Translations under genes and position numbers: made by a program
Notes under the pieces: generated by a model
What the model saw: only the letters and a program-made list of their open reading frames with translations
What the model was told of the DNA's origin: nothing
Databases searched by the model: none
Shown: one piece after another, positions 23,228 to 29,973 of the stretch
How positions within the stretch are numbered: position 1 is the stretch's first letter
Layout of the letters: the number at the start of each line of letters is the position of its first letter
Source of the DNA: Erysipelotrichales bacterium
Lineage (GTDB): Bacteria; Bacillota_I; Bacilli_A; Acholeplasmatales; WRBM01
Assembly (NCBI GenBank): GCA_009784525.1
Contig: WRBM01000014.1
Span: 1-41,732, forward strand
DNA length: 41,732 bases
Direction: 5' to 3'

Positions 23228-24343
23228 ATGATGAAAAAGAAAACTATATTTATCTATGATGAGAGCTATTTTCTACATAATGCTGGAAATGGAGCATTAT
23301 TTGAACCAGTTAGTCAATATATAGAAGCCAATGGATCCGTTGAAAGCCCAGAAAGTAAACGGCGAGTTAAAAATCTATTGGAAAAAAGCGAGTTAATGGC
23401 GCAACTGGAACAAATAAAGCCAATTGCGGCTACTGAAGCACAATTGGAACTATTTCATACTAAAAGACACATAGAAAACGTTAAACACTTAAGTGAAACT
23501 GAAGGTGGGGATTGTGGGGATTCCGCAATTGTTAGTCCGGGCTCTTACGAAATAGCTAAATTAGCAGCTGGTGGCGCAATAACAGCTGTTAAAAGTATTA
23601 TTGAAAAAGAGGCTTTTGATACGGCTTATGTATTGACTAGACCTCCTGGTCATCATGCAGAGTCAGACCGAGGGCTCGGTTTTTGTATTTTTAATAATGT
23701 TGTAATTGCAGCTAAATATGCTCAAAAAGAATTAGGAATAAAAAAAATCCTAATTATTGATTGGGATGCGCATCATGGCAATGGTACAGAAGATGCTTTT
23801 TATGATAATAATACTGTTTTGTTCATTTCATTACATCAAGATAATTTAGAACCGATTGGAAGAGGCAAGAAAGAAGATCAAGGTAAAAATCAAGGCAAAG
23901 GGTTTACAATTAATATACCATTATTGCCGGCTTCTGGAGATGCAGTTTATAAATACGCCTTTGAACAAATTATAATACCGGCCGCAGATAAATTTAAGCC
24001 GGAACTAGTTCTAGTTTCTGCTGGTCAAGATGCCAGTATATTCGATCCTCTTGCGAGAATGATGCTTTCGGCAGATGGCTATAGGGAAATGACCAGACTG
24101 ACAAAAAAAATAGCAGATAAATATGCAAATGGGAGAATGGTCTGTTTACATGAAGGTGGCTATTGCCCTGTTTATGTTCCTTTTTGTTCATTAGCAATTA
24201 TTGAAGAGATGAGCGGAATCAGAACTAAAGTAAATGACCCTTTTATTTATGCAATGGAAGGAACATCTTATAAAGAATTATTACTCCATCAAAAACAAAG
24301 AATTGATGAAATAAAGGCTTTTCTTAAAAATACTATTAAATAA
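23228..24343 (+). CDS. histone-deacetylase-family (arginase fold) hydrolase
   Basis: This 371-residue zinc hydrolase belongs to the class II HDAC / acetylpolyamine amidohydrolase group. It contains RPPGHHAESDRGLGFCIFNN (the paired catalytic histidines), IDWDAHHGNGTEDAFY (zinc-binding Asp and His), VLFISLHQDN, SAGQDAS (second zinc Asp region) and LHEGGYCPVYVP at the end. Bacterial members remove acetyl groups from polyamines, acetoin-pathway substrates or lysine side chains. The substrate cannot be read from sequence. It is co-transcribed with the GNAT-DUF6273 protein (gap of four bases), which makes an acetylation and deacetylation pair plausible. ATG 23228 has AAAGGA upstream. Confidence 0.9.
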   Translation: MMKKKTIFIYDESYFLHNAGNGALFEPVSQYIEANGSVESPESKRRVKNLLEKSELMAQLEQIKPIAATEAQLELFHTKRHIENVKHLSETEGGDCGDSAIVSPGSYEIAKLAAGGAITAVKSIIEKEAFDTAYVLTRPPGHHAESDRGLGFCIFNNVVIAAKYAQKELGIKKILIIDWDAHHGNGTEDAFYDNNTVLFISLHQDNLEPIGRGKKEDQGKNQGKGFTINIPLLPASGDAVYKYAFEQIIIPAADKFKPELVLVSAGQDASIFDPLARMMLSADGYREMTRLTKKIADKYANGRMVCLHEGGYCPVYVPFCSLAIIEEMSGIRTKVNDPFIYAMEGTSYKELLLHQKQRIDEIKAFLKNTIK

Positions 24344-24386
24344 AATGTATTTTGTAGATAAAAATTAAATAATTGCAAAAAAACGT

Positions 24387-24415
24387 TTTACATTTTTATT
24401 TTAATATGTTATACT
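24387..24415 (+). promoter_or_regulatory. promoter of the rubredoxin-ferritin-superoxide reductase operon
   Basis: TTTACA 24387-24392 and TATACT 24410-24415 are spaced by 17 nt. The leader to the rubredoxin start is about 135 nt. It contains an imperfect hairpin GCAGCC 24482-24487 / GGGTGC 24493-24498 followed by TTTTT and a TTTGTT/AACAAA hairpin just before the ribosome binding site, so attenuation is possible. No PerR or Fur box was recognised. Confidence 0.65.
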
Positions 24416-24556
24416 AAAAATATACAAGAAAAAGTAAGAAACAAATTATTTAGTCAAAAATAAAAAAAATTGCAAATTTTGGCAGCCTATAAGGGTGCTT
24501 TTTAAAAGATTTATTACTAATAATTTGTTGCTATAACAAAGAGAAGGAGGATTTCT

Positions 24557-24715
24557 ATGATTTATGTATGTAATGTTTGTAAATACGAATATAACGAAGA
24601 AAAGGGCGATGCTAAAAGCGATATAGCACCTGGAACTAGTTGGGATAATGTTCCTGAAAGTTATCGTTGTCCGCTTTGCAAAGTTGGCAAAGAAAAATTT
24701 TCACCAAAAGCATAA
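24557..24715 (+). CDS. rubredoxin
   Basis: The 52-residue protein has the two iron-binding pairs CNVC (residues 5-8) and CPLC (38-41) with the rubredoxin core YEYNEEKGDAKSDIAPGTSW between them. A single Fe(SCys)4 centre carries electrons, here most likely to the desulfoferrodoxin encoded two genes downstream. AAGGAGG lies eight bases ahead of ATG. It is the first gene of the oxidative-stress operon. Confidence 0.96.
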   Translation: MIYVCNVCKYEYNEEKGDAKSDIAPGTSWDNVPESYRCPLCKVGKEKFSPKA

Positions 24716-24742
24716 ACAAAAAAATCGGCAGGGAGGCCATAT

Positions 24743-25255
24743 ATGCTAAGTAAAGAGTTAACAAAAATTTTAAGTGAGCAAGTTAATGCGGAATATTATT
24801 CTGCTTATATTTATCTTGCGATGTCAGCGTGGGCGGACTCAGTTTCTTTAAAAGGGTGCGCTAACTGGCTTTTCCAACAAGCCCAAGAAGAAATGGCTCA
24901 TGGAACTAATATCTATCAATATATCTTAGAAAGAGGAGCAACACCGAGTTTTGCGCCGATTCAAGCACCAAGTGCTGATTTTAAAAATATTCTAGAAGTT
25001 TTTAAAGAAGTACTTGCACATGAGCAAAAAGTAACAAAAAGTATTAATAATATTGCGACTTTAGCAATGAAGGAACACGATCATGCTTGTTATCAGTTTA
25101 TTATGTGGTATGTTAACGAGCAAGTTGAAGAGGAAGCTTCTGCTTCAGATATTCTTGGTAAGCTAGAACTTATCGGTGACAATAAAGCCATGCTTTTGAC
25201 ATTAGATAATGAACTAGCGACTAGAGTATTTGTAAATCCGTTTCCAGCAAAATAA
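24743..25255 (+). CDS. ftn: ferritin
   Basis: This 170-residue ferritin-fold protein stores iron as a mineral inside a 24-subunit shell. The diiron ligands are visible as E in EQVNAEYYSAYIYLAMS, then QEEMAHGTNIYQYI with the Glu and His pair, and E and Q in the second half (YVNEQVEEE). It lacks heme-ligand features of bacterioferritin, and its length is that of bacterial FtnA. It sits between rubredoxin and desulfoferrodoxin genes, so it would capture Fe2+ and limit peroxide chemistry. AGGGAGG precedes ATG. Confidence 0.95.
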   Translation: MLSKELTKILSEQVNAEYYSAYIYLAMSAWADSVSLKGCANWLFQQAQEEMAHGTNIYQYILERGATPSFAPIQAPSADFKNILEVFKEVLAHEQKVTKSINNIATLAMKEHDHACYQFIMWYVNEQVEEEASASDILGKLELIGDNKAMLLTLDNELATRVFVNPFPAK

Positions 25256-25273
25256 TAATAAGGAGAAATTGAA

Positions 25274-25648
25274 ATGGCTAAATTTCTAATATGCAATACC
25301 TGCAATAATATTGTTGGTGTAATTAAAGATAAAGGAGTTCCTTTAGTTTGTTGCGGTAAAGTTATGCCGGAATTAGTAGCTAATACCGTTGAGGCAAGTT
25401 ATGAAAAACATCTCCCGGAAGTAAAGAAAACAGAAAAAGGAATCAGTGTTAAAGTCGGAAGTGTTTTGCATCCAATGACTGAAGAACATTATATTGATTT
25501 TATTTATGTTGAGACTGAGCGTGGTGGTCAAAGGGTTAAATTAAACCTTGAAGATTCGCCAGAGGCTGAGTTTTGTTTTGTTAATGATAAGCCGATTGCG
25601 GTTTATGAATATTGTAATTTGCACGGACTTTGGAAAACTGAACTATAG
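25274..25648 (+). CDS. dfx: desulfoferrodoxin (superoxide reductase)
   Basis: Superoxide reductase reduces superoxide to hydrogen peroxide without producing oxygen, a typical anaerobe defence. The N-terminal desulforedoxin-type domain binds one iron through CNTC and CC (LVCCGKVM). The catalytic domain has the centre II ligands in EKHLPEVKK, VKVGSVLHPMTEEHYIDFI (histidines) and the C-terminal YEYCNLHGLW, with the Cys and His ligands. The 124-residue length fits the two-domain class. AAGGAG lies ahead of ATG. The last base of the stop is the first base of the next gene's GTG. Confidence 0.96.
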   Translation: MAKFLICNTCNNIVGVIKDKGVPLVCCGKVMPELVANTVEASYEKHLPEVKKTEKGISVKVGSVLHPMTEEHYIDFIYVETERGGQRVKLNLEDSPEAEFCFVNDKPIAVYEYCNLHGLWKTEL

Positions 25649-26493
25649 TGAAATTAAAGAAAAAATCCGCAGAGATTTTTATACCAGATAATAAAGAGGT
25701 AATGCCTGCGCTTATTCAAACAACTGATCTTTGTATAGCTGCTCATCAAGATGATTTGGAAATTATGGCCTATAATCCGATTTCAGAATGTTTTGGTAAA
25801 GAGGACAGGCATTTTACTGGTGTAGTAGTAACTAATGGTGGCGGATCACCTAGAAATGGTATTTATGCAAATTATAGTGATGAAAAAATGCAACTTACTA
25901 GAGCTTGTGAACAAAAAAAGGCTGCGCTCATCGGCAAGTATTCAGCTCAGCTACTCATGTCCTATCCAAGTAAAGAAGTGAAAGATGCAACTAATAGAGT
26001 TTTGCTTGAAGAGTTAAAAGAAATTATTTTAACTTGCTCACCAGATATCTTATATACCCATAATTTAGCGGATAAACATGAAACCCATGTTGCATTAGTA
26101 ATGCATGTTATTAAGGCAATTAGAGAAATACCTGAGGCAAAACGACCAAAAAAAATAATTTCTTTGGAAGTTTGGCGGGATTTGGATTGGTTATCTGATG
26201 AAGATAAACTAATTTTTAATACAGGATTATACCCGAATCTATCAGCGGCTTTATTAGGTGTTTTTGATAGCCAGATAACAGGCGGTAAACGTTATGATCT
26301 TGCGGCACTGGGACGTAGATTGGCTAATGCCACTTTTTTGGAAAGTCATTCGGTTAATAATCTTGATAGCGCAAGTTATGGAATGGATATCACGGATTTA
26401 GTTAATAGCGAATTAAGTCCAGCTGACTATATTTCTAAAGCTATTGATAAATTTAAAAAAGAAGTTAATGACCTTGTCACAAGATTTTTATAA
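25648..26493 (+). CDS. PIG-L family (LmbE-like) deacetylase
   Basis: The 281-residue protein has the zinc-binding start CIAAHQDDLEIMAY, the AHxDDxE signature of PIG-L N-acetylglucosamine deacetylases, and the third ligand region YTHNLADKHETHVALVMHVI. Family members deacetylate GlcNAc conjugates, for example in the bacillithiol, mycothiol or GPI-anchor pathways. Here the start is GTG 25648, overlapping the desulfoferrodoxin stop by one base, so the gene belongs to the oxidative-stress operon. A link to a thiol redox buffer is tempting, but the other bacillithiol genes are not in the window and the C-terminal half is not that of BshB as I recall it. A sugar substrate is more likely than certain. 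Confidence 0.85.
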   Translation: MKLKKKSAEIFIPDNKEVMPALIQTTDLCIAAHQDDLEIMAYNPISECFGKEDRHFTGVVVTNGGGSPRNGIYANYSDEKMQLTRACEQKKAALIGKYSAQLLMSYPSKEVKDATNRVLLEELKEIILTCSPDILYTHNLADKHETHVALVMHVIKAIREIPEAKRPKKIISLEVWRDLDWLSDEDKLIFNTGLYPNLSAALLGVFDSQITGGKRYDLAALGRRLANATFLESHSVNNLDSASYGMDITDLVNSELSPADYISKAIDKFKKEVNDLVTRFL

Positions 26494-26510
26494 TTTAAAA
26501 TAAACATTTT

Positions 26511-26547
26511 AAGATCTGATTTATTGAAATTAGATCTTTTATTTTTT
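26511..26547 (+). terminator. terminator of the oxidative-stress operon
   Basis: AAGATCTGATTT 26511-26522, loop ATTG, AAATTAGATCTT 26527-26538 form a 12-bp stem with one wobble, followed by TTATTTTTT. Confidence 0.9.
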
Positions 26548-26587
26548 GGTGTTTAAGCCGAAAATAAGCTTAAATATAACGATAAAC

Positions 26588-26616
26588 TTGCTAATAGATG
26601 TTTTTTTTGGTACAAT
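26588..26616 (+). promoter_or_regulatory. promoter of the 26640 gene
   Basis: TTGCTA 26588-26593 and TACAAT 26611-26616 are 17 nt apart. The transcript should start downstream of the in-frame ATG at 26598. Confidence 0.6.
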
Positions 26617-26639
26617 TTTTAAAAGGAGTTTGCATTAGT

Positions 26640-27179
26640 ATGATGAATAAAAAGCAAAAAAAACAATATTTAAAATTAGAAAAGGAACTCAATCATGAGT
26701 TTAGAAACGTTCACGAAAATGAACTGACTCTGCTAGATGAAGACTTCAAAGATGATGGCAAGCTTAAGTCTTCGGCTTTTGCTCGCTTAAAAGATGAATG
26801 CTGGTATATTCCGTATGAGGATGAGGTTGTAATAAAGCTACCCGCCAAATATGCAAAAAATTTTAGCAAAAGAGTTCGTTTTTTAGCTTCTCGCGAACTA
26901 TCAAAAATAAAAAAGGACAGGTTGGAAGCTTGTTTTCATGGCGCGATATTATTCGCAACTGGTATTCTTGTTTTAGGAACACTATCTATAAGTGTATTTT
27001 TTTTGGATGCACTATCTGAAATTATGTTTATTACAGAACTTTTTACAATCTTTTCCTGGGTTTTCGTTTGGGCCGCAGTCTCTAAGTTTTTTATTGATAG
27101 AAGAGAAACCAAGGATCAGCGCTTTACGCTTTTGCAGATGCTTTCGGCTAAAATCATTTTAGTAGAGTCGGAAAAATGA
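26640..27179 (+). CDS. two-helix membrane protein of unknown function
   Basis: The product has 179 residues. A charged N-terminal region with the segment DEVVIKLPAKYAKNFSKRVR is followed by two hydrophobic helices (about residues 103-124 and 128-148) and a basic end, WAAVSKFFIDRRETKDQRF. This pattern, in which a strand 'v.i.lP..y' precedes two helices and a 'W......f.D....r..r' tail, occurs in a widespread uncharacterised family. ATG 26640 with AAGGAG at 26623-26628 is chosen over the upstream in-frame ATG 26598, which lies before the likely transcription start. It overlaps the next gene by four bases. Confidence 0.7.
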   Translation: MMNKKQKKQYLKLEKELNHEFRNVHENELTLLDEDFKDDGKLKSSAFARLKDECWYIPYEDEVVIKLPAKYAKNFSKRVRFLASRELSKIKKDRLEACFHGAILFATGILVLGTLSISVFFLDALSEIMFITELFTIFSWVFVWAAVSKFFIDRRETKDQRFTLLQMLSAKIILVESEK

Positions 27180-27751
27180 AAAGATTAGTAGTTATCCTAG
27201 GACCTCATGCGGTAGGTAAAATGACAATCGGCCAGGAATTAGCCAAAATAACTGATTTAAAACTTCTTCATAATCATATGACTATTGAATTAGTGCGCGA
27301 ATTTTTTTCACCGCACAGTTCGGAAGAAGGAAGAAGATTAAACTCCCTTTTCAGGCAAGAAATTTTTAAAGCTGTAGCTGAAAGTCAACTTCCAGGGTTA
27401 ATTTTCACTTATATGTATGATTTTGATATAAAAAGTGATTATGATTATATAAATGATTTGATTAAATTGTTTAAAGACAATCAAGCTATTGCACATATTA
27501 TTGAATTAATAGCGGATTTTGAGGTGCGCATCGAAAGAAATAAAACAGAAAATCGATTGAAACACAAAGCTTCAAAACGTAATATAGATGAATCTGAGAA
27601 ATTATTTAGAAACTTAGAAGCAAAATTTCGCTTGAACTCAAATGAAAATGAAGTCCCTTTTGAAAATTACACTAAAATTAATAATACGAATATAACTCCA
27701 GATATTGTTGCTAGAATGATTAAGGAAATAATCGAAAAGAAAGGGGATTAA
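27176..27751 (+). CDS. P-loop kinase-like NTPase
   Basis: This 191-residue protein opens VVILGPHAVGKMTIGQELA, a Walker A in which Met and then Thr follow GK. It resembles small AAA/shikimate-kinase-like proteins of Bacillota that begin 'GPPAVGKMTvG'. The segment LLHNHMTIELV sits where these proteins have a substrate-binding strand, and ERNKTENRLKHKASKRNID could be a lid with several arginines and lysines. It is likely a nucleotide- or small-molecule kinase, but the substrate is unknown. ATG overlaps the upstream gene (ATGA), and a MazG-like protein follows after four bases. Confidence 0.72.
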   Translation: MKRLVVILGPHAVGKMTIGQELAKITDLKLLHNHMTIELVREFFSPHSSEEGRRLNSLFRQEIFKAVAESQLPGLIFTYMYDFDIKSDYDYINDLIKLFKDNQAIAHIIELIADFEVRIERNKTENRLKHKASKRNIDESEKLFRNLEAKFRLNSNENEVPFENYTKINNTNITPDIVARMIKEIIEKKGD

Positions 27752-27755
27752 ATTT

Positions 27756-28106
27756 ATGAATCAACAAGAATTATTAAAGCAGCTGAATAAAGAAAAAAGT
27801 CTAAATGAAATTCAAAGCTATATTAAAGAAGTTATTAAAATCAGAGGTTTTGAAAACCAAGAAACTGAGAAAGCCATGCTTTTGCTTGTTGAAGAGGTTG
27901 GGGAGCTTGCTAAAGAAGTTAGGAAAAAAGCGAAAGGTATGTCTTTAGAAAATGGACCAAAAGATTCTGACTCAATAGAAGAGGAAATAGCAGATGTCTT
28001 TATTGTTTTGGTCTCGATTTGTAATACTTTGAATATTAATTTGTTTAACGCTTTGATAAAAAAAGAACAAATAAACATGAATAGAACTTGGAAGATAAAC
28101 AAATAA
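27756..28106 (+). CDS. MazG-like nucleotide pyrophosphohydrolase
   Basis: The 116-residue all-alpha protein has the MazG/RS21-C6 metal-binding pattern: LLVEEVGELAKEVRKK (EExxE) and SIEEEIADVFIVLVSICNTL (ExxD). Such enzymes hydrolyse non-canonical or excess NTPs to NMP and pyrophosphate. It is the last gene of the 26640-28106 operon, after the kinase-like protein, so a shared role in nucleotide pools is possible. The ribosome binding site AAAGGGG lies at the end of the kinase-like gene. Confidence 0.85.
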   Translation: MNQQELLKQLNKEKSLNEIQSYIKEVIKIRGFENQETEKAMLLLVEEVGELAKEVRKKAKGMSLENGPKDSDSIEEEIADVFIVLVSICNTLNINLFNALIKKEQINMNRTWKINK

Positions 28107-28494
28107 AAGAGGGGTTTTATTGTAAGAGGATTTGAACATAATTCCTAGAAGTTAGAGAAATTTAACAAGCTTAGAAACAGCAAATTATCTTTTTATGATT
28201 CAAGATTTTCGTAATATAATCGCAATTTATGGAACCAGATTATGAAAAAAACTAACAAATAAAATTAAACATAGAAAAAAGGCTATCAGAAATAAAAAGC
28301 CTTTTTTATTTATTTAAAAAGCAATAAATTAGTTTGTAAATGGCTTAACTACGCGAAAAACCATGAATTTTGTTGAGTTTTGAGTGAAATTTTGTTATTT
28401 GCACACTATATGGTTCAAAACGCATGCTAAAAAGAGCAAAAAAGGGGCACTTATGAATAAATTGTGAATTTCTTGCGAAAATTTGCGACAAAAT
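28107..28494. other. intergenic region with terminator
   Basis: No gene is supported. The main element is a strong terminator, AAAAAAGGCT 28275-28284 with AGCCTTTTTT 28298-28307. It lies about 170 nt after the MazG-like gene, leaving a long 3' UTR. Just behind that gene, GAGGGG and a short frame (IVRGFEHNS then stop) look like the start of a lost gene, but the evidence is thin. The part after 28310 shows nothing recognisable until the next promoter. Confidence 0.55.
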
Positions 28495-28548
28495 TTGACA
28501 AATGGTTGAAAACGCGATATGATAGTATATATACTTCTCAGAAGTATA
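28495..28548 (+). promoter_or_regulatory. promoter with 19-bp palindrome at the start site
   Basis: TTGACA 28495-28500 and TATGAT 28518-28523, spacer 17, make a good promoter. From 28530 to 28548 lies the perfect inverted repeat TATACTTCT-C-AGAAGTATA, covering the expected transcription start. It could be a repressor operator or a hairpin at the 5' end of the mRNA. Confidence 0.72.
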
Positions 28549-28586
28549 GAATTCAAAAAAAATGTTAATCGAGGAGAATTTTTGTT

Positions 28587-29285
28587 ATGAAAAGCAAAAT
28601 AAAGAGTTTAATTTATCTGGTAATTGTATCTGTAGGGTTTCTGTCGCTCACAGGTTGTACTGGGGATTACGATAATTTTATGGAGTATATACGTGCAGAA
28701 TGGCGCTGGTGGAATATCCTTCTGGTGATACTTCTGGTTTTATTAGTTATTTTTATAATTCTTTTAGTCTACACTTTACTTAGTGGAAAAAAACCGATTA
28801 AAAAGGTTGTTGTGCAGGCGCCGGCAACAAACGCTAATATATTAGAAGATGCAGTGAATAAATCGACAGAAAAGACACTAAATGGAAGCGCGCTTGTTAT
28901 GGATGCTTTTTATAAGGAATGTAAAATCCCATTAACAGTAACTAAGGAATTTTCTATAGAAGATATCGATCAGTATATTTGTAATAAGAAGAATATTACT
29001 AAAGTTGAAGCAAGCGGAAAAAAACCAACGAGCTTTAAAATTAAAGGTGGCAAGTCATTCGCATTACTTTTTGATTTAGGTGATGGCAAGTATAAACTTA
29101 CATTTAAATGTGGTCCGGCTTATGGTGCAAAGTTAGTAGAGTATTTTAAAGATACAGTTTATGTCTCTAAGTTTCCATATGGGATAATCTGGTTTACAAT
29201 TTCAAATGAAAACAAAAATACTTCATTAGAGCTTATTAAACAAGTAATTGATATCTCTTATGAAATTGCCAAAATAGGACATTAA
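28587..29285 (+). CDS. membrane-anchored protein with YjbR/MmcQ-like C-terminal domain
   Basis: The 232-residue product begins with a lipoprotein-type signal (KSLIYLVIVSVGFLSLTGC, lipobox LTGC). A short loop and a second, very hydrophobic helix follow (about residues 43-66), then a soluble cytoplasmic or external domain. The C-terminal part, FKCGPAYGAKLVEYF...SKFPYGIIWFTI...ELIKQVIDISYEI, follows the layout of YjbR/MmcQ domains ('.k..pe....l......v..g.h..k..W..v......l...i..SY..v'). Those domains are usually free cytoplasmic DNA-binding-like proteins, so a membrane-anchored version is unusual. GAGGAG precedes ATG. The gene has its own promoter, palindrome and terminator. Confidence 0.65.
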   Translation: MKSKIKSLIYLVIVSVGFLSLTGCTGDYDNFMEYIRAEWRWWNILLVILLVLLVIFIILLVYTLLSGKKPIKKVVVQAPATNANILEDAVNKSTEKTLNGSALVMDAFYKECKIPLTVTKEFSIEDIDQYICNKKNITKVEASGKKPTSFKIKGGKSFALLFDLGDGKYKLTFKCGPAYGAKLVEYFKDTVYVSKFPYGIIWFTISNENKNTSLELIKQVIDISYEIAKIGH

Positions 29286-29308
29286 AGGCGATATAAAGTG
29301 GCGACAAA

Positions 29309-29333
29309 AAAAGAGCAATTGATTTGCTCTTTT
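29309..29333. terminator. bidirectional terminator
   Basis: AAAAGAGCAA 29309-29318, loop TTGAT, TTGCTCTTTT 29324-29333. A- and T-runs on both sides serve the converging genes, and the 3' arm reaches the stop codon of the minus-strand gene. Confidence 0.85.
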
Positions 29334-29757
29334 ATGCTTTATAGATAGTCTCTTTTTTGGATAAATTTATTAGGTAAAAAAAATAAGTTGAAAGCACTAA
29401 TGCGAGCCAAGGAATAAAAGCTATGGAAAATACTTGACAACAAATTTGAAAACGAAAAATGAAACCGCCAATAAAAAAAGATACAGACACAATAAGTAAT
29501 CCAGACCAGCCAATGAATTTTTTTATTTTTCCGATTAAAAGCTTTCTGTGATCATTAAAATCCATATTACGGTGATATAAAAACAAATGTAAAATTAAGA
29601 CGAAATAAGAAGCGATTACTGACATAGGAATCAAGGTATTAGAAGGTCTTCTGATAGGATCAAAACGCCATTCAAACATTAGTGTTGCTGCCGCAACAAG
29701 TATTAAGGACAGACAACTTAATGAAAAACTAATAATGATTTTTTTAGACTTTTCCAA
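29332..29757 (-). CDS. four-helix membrane protein of unknown function
   Basis: The 141-residue protein has four hydrophobic segments (about residues 7-27, 44-62, 80-100 and 106-130), with a basic loop HRNMDFNDHRKLLIGKIKK between the second and third. No family is recognised. The start is TTG 29757: AGGTGAT lies six bases upstream and no ATG is in range. It is the only minus-strand gene between the lipoprotein and murE, and stands alone. Confidence 0.6.
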   Translation of the reverse strand: MEKSKKIIISFSLSCLSLILVAAATLMFEWRFDPIRRPSNTLIPMSVIASYFVLILHLFLYHRNMDFNDHRKLLIGKIKKFIGWSGLLIVSVSFFIGGFIFRFQICCQVFSIAFIPWLALVLSTYFFYLINLSKKETIYKA

Positions 29758-29893
29758 TTGATATCACCTGCTATATTGTATGTTAAAATTTTGAAAATAT
29801 AGCTATAAAGTGACTTTATTAGTGCAGGAAAATACTTTATCTACAAGATTTTACAATTTTCGAGGTAATTTTCTGAAATTATTCTTTTATTAT

Positions 29894-29925
29894 AAAAGCG
29901 AAATTAATAGTTTTCGCTTTTTTCA
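29894..29925 (+). terminator. terminator-like hairpin upstream of murE
   Basis: AAAAGCGAAA 29894-29903 pairs with TTTCGCTTTT 29912-29921 and is followed by TTCATTTT. There is no plus-strand gene directly upstream, so it either blocks stray transcription into murE or terminates a leader RNA. Confidence 0.7.
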
Positions 29926-29933
29926 TTTTATAG

Positions 29934-29968
29934 CACCTTAAAACATATACTTTATTGAATTGAAGGTG
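29934..29968 (+). promoter_or_regulatory. inverted repeat enclosing TATACT and the SD of murE
   Basis: CACCTT 29934-29939 is complementary to AAGGTG 29963-29968, which is the ribosome binding site of murE (ATG 29974). The 23-nt interval holds TATACT at 29946-29951, followed by TTATTGA. The same order of parts (CCTT arm, TATACT, ATTGA, AAGG arm, ATG) occurs ahead of the PBP gene at 7115-7149. The murE stem is shorter, 6 bp plus one wobble pair. Confidence 0.5.
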
Positions 29969-29973
29969 TCTTG

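Noticed and set aside
24423-24556. PerR or Fur box ahead of the rubredoxin operon
   Set aside because: No sequence close to the known consensus palindromes could be found.
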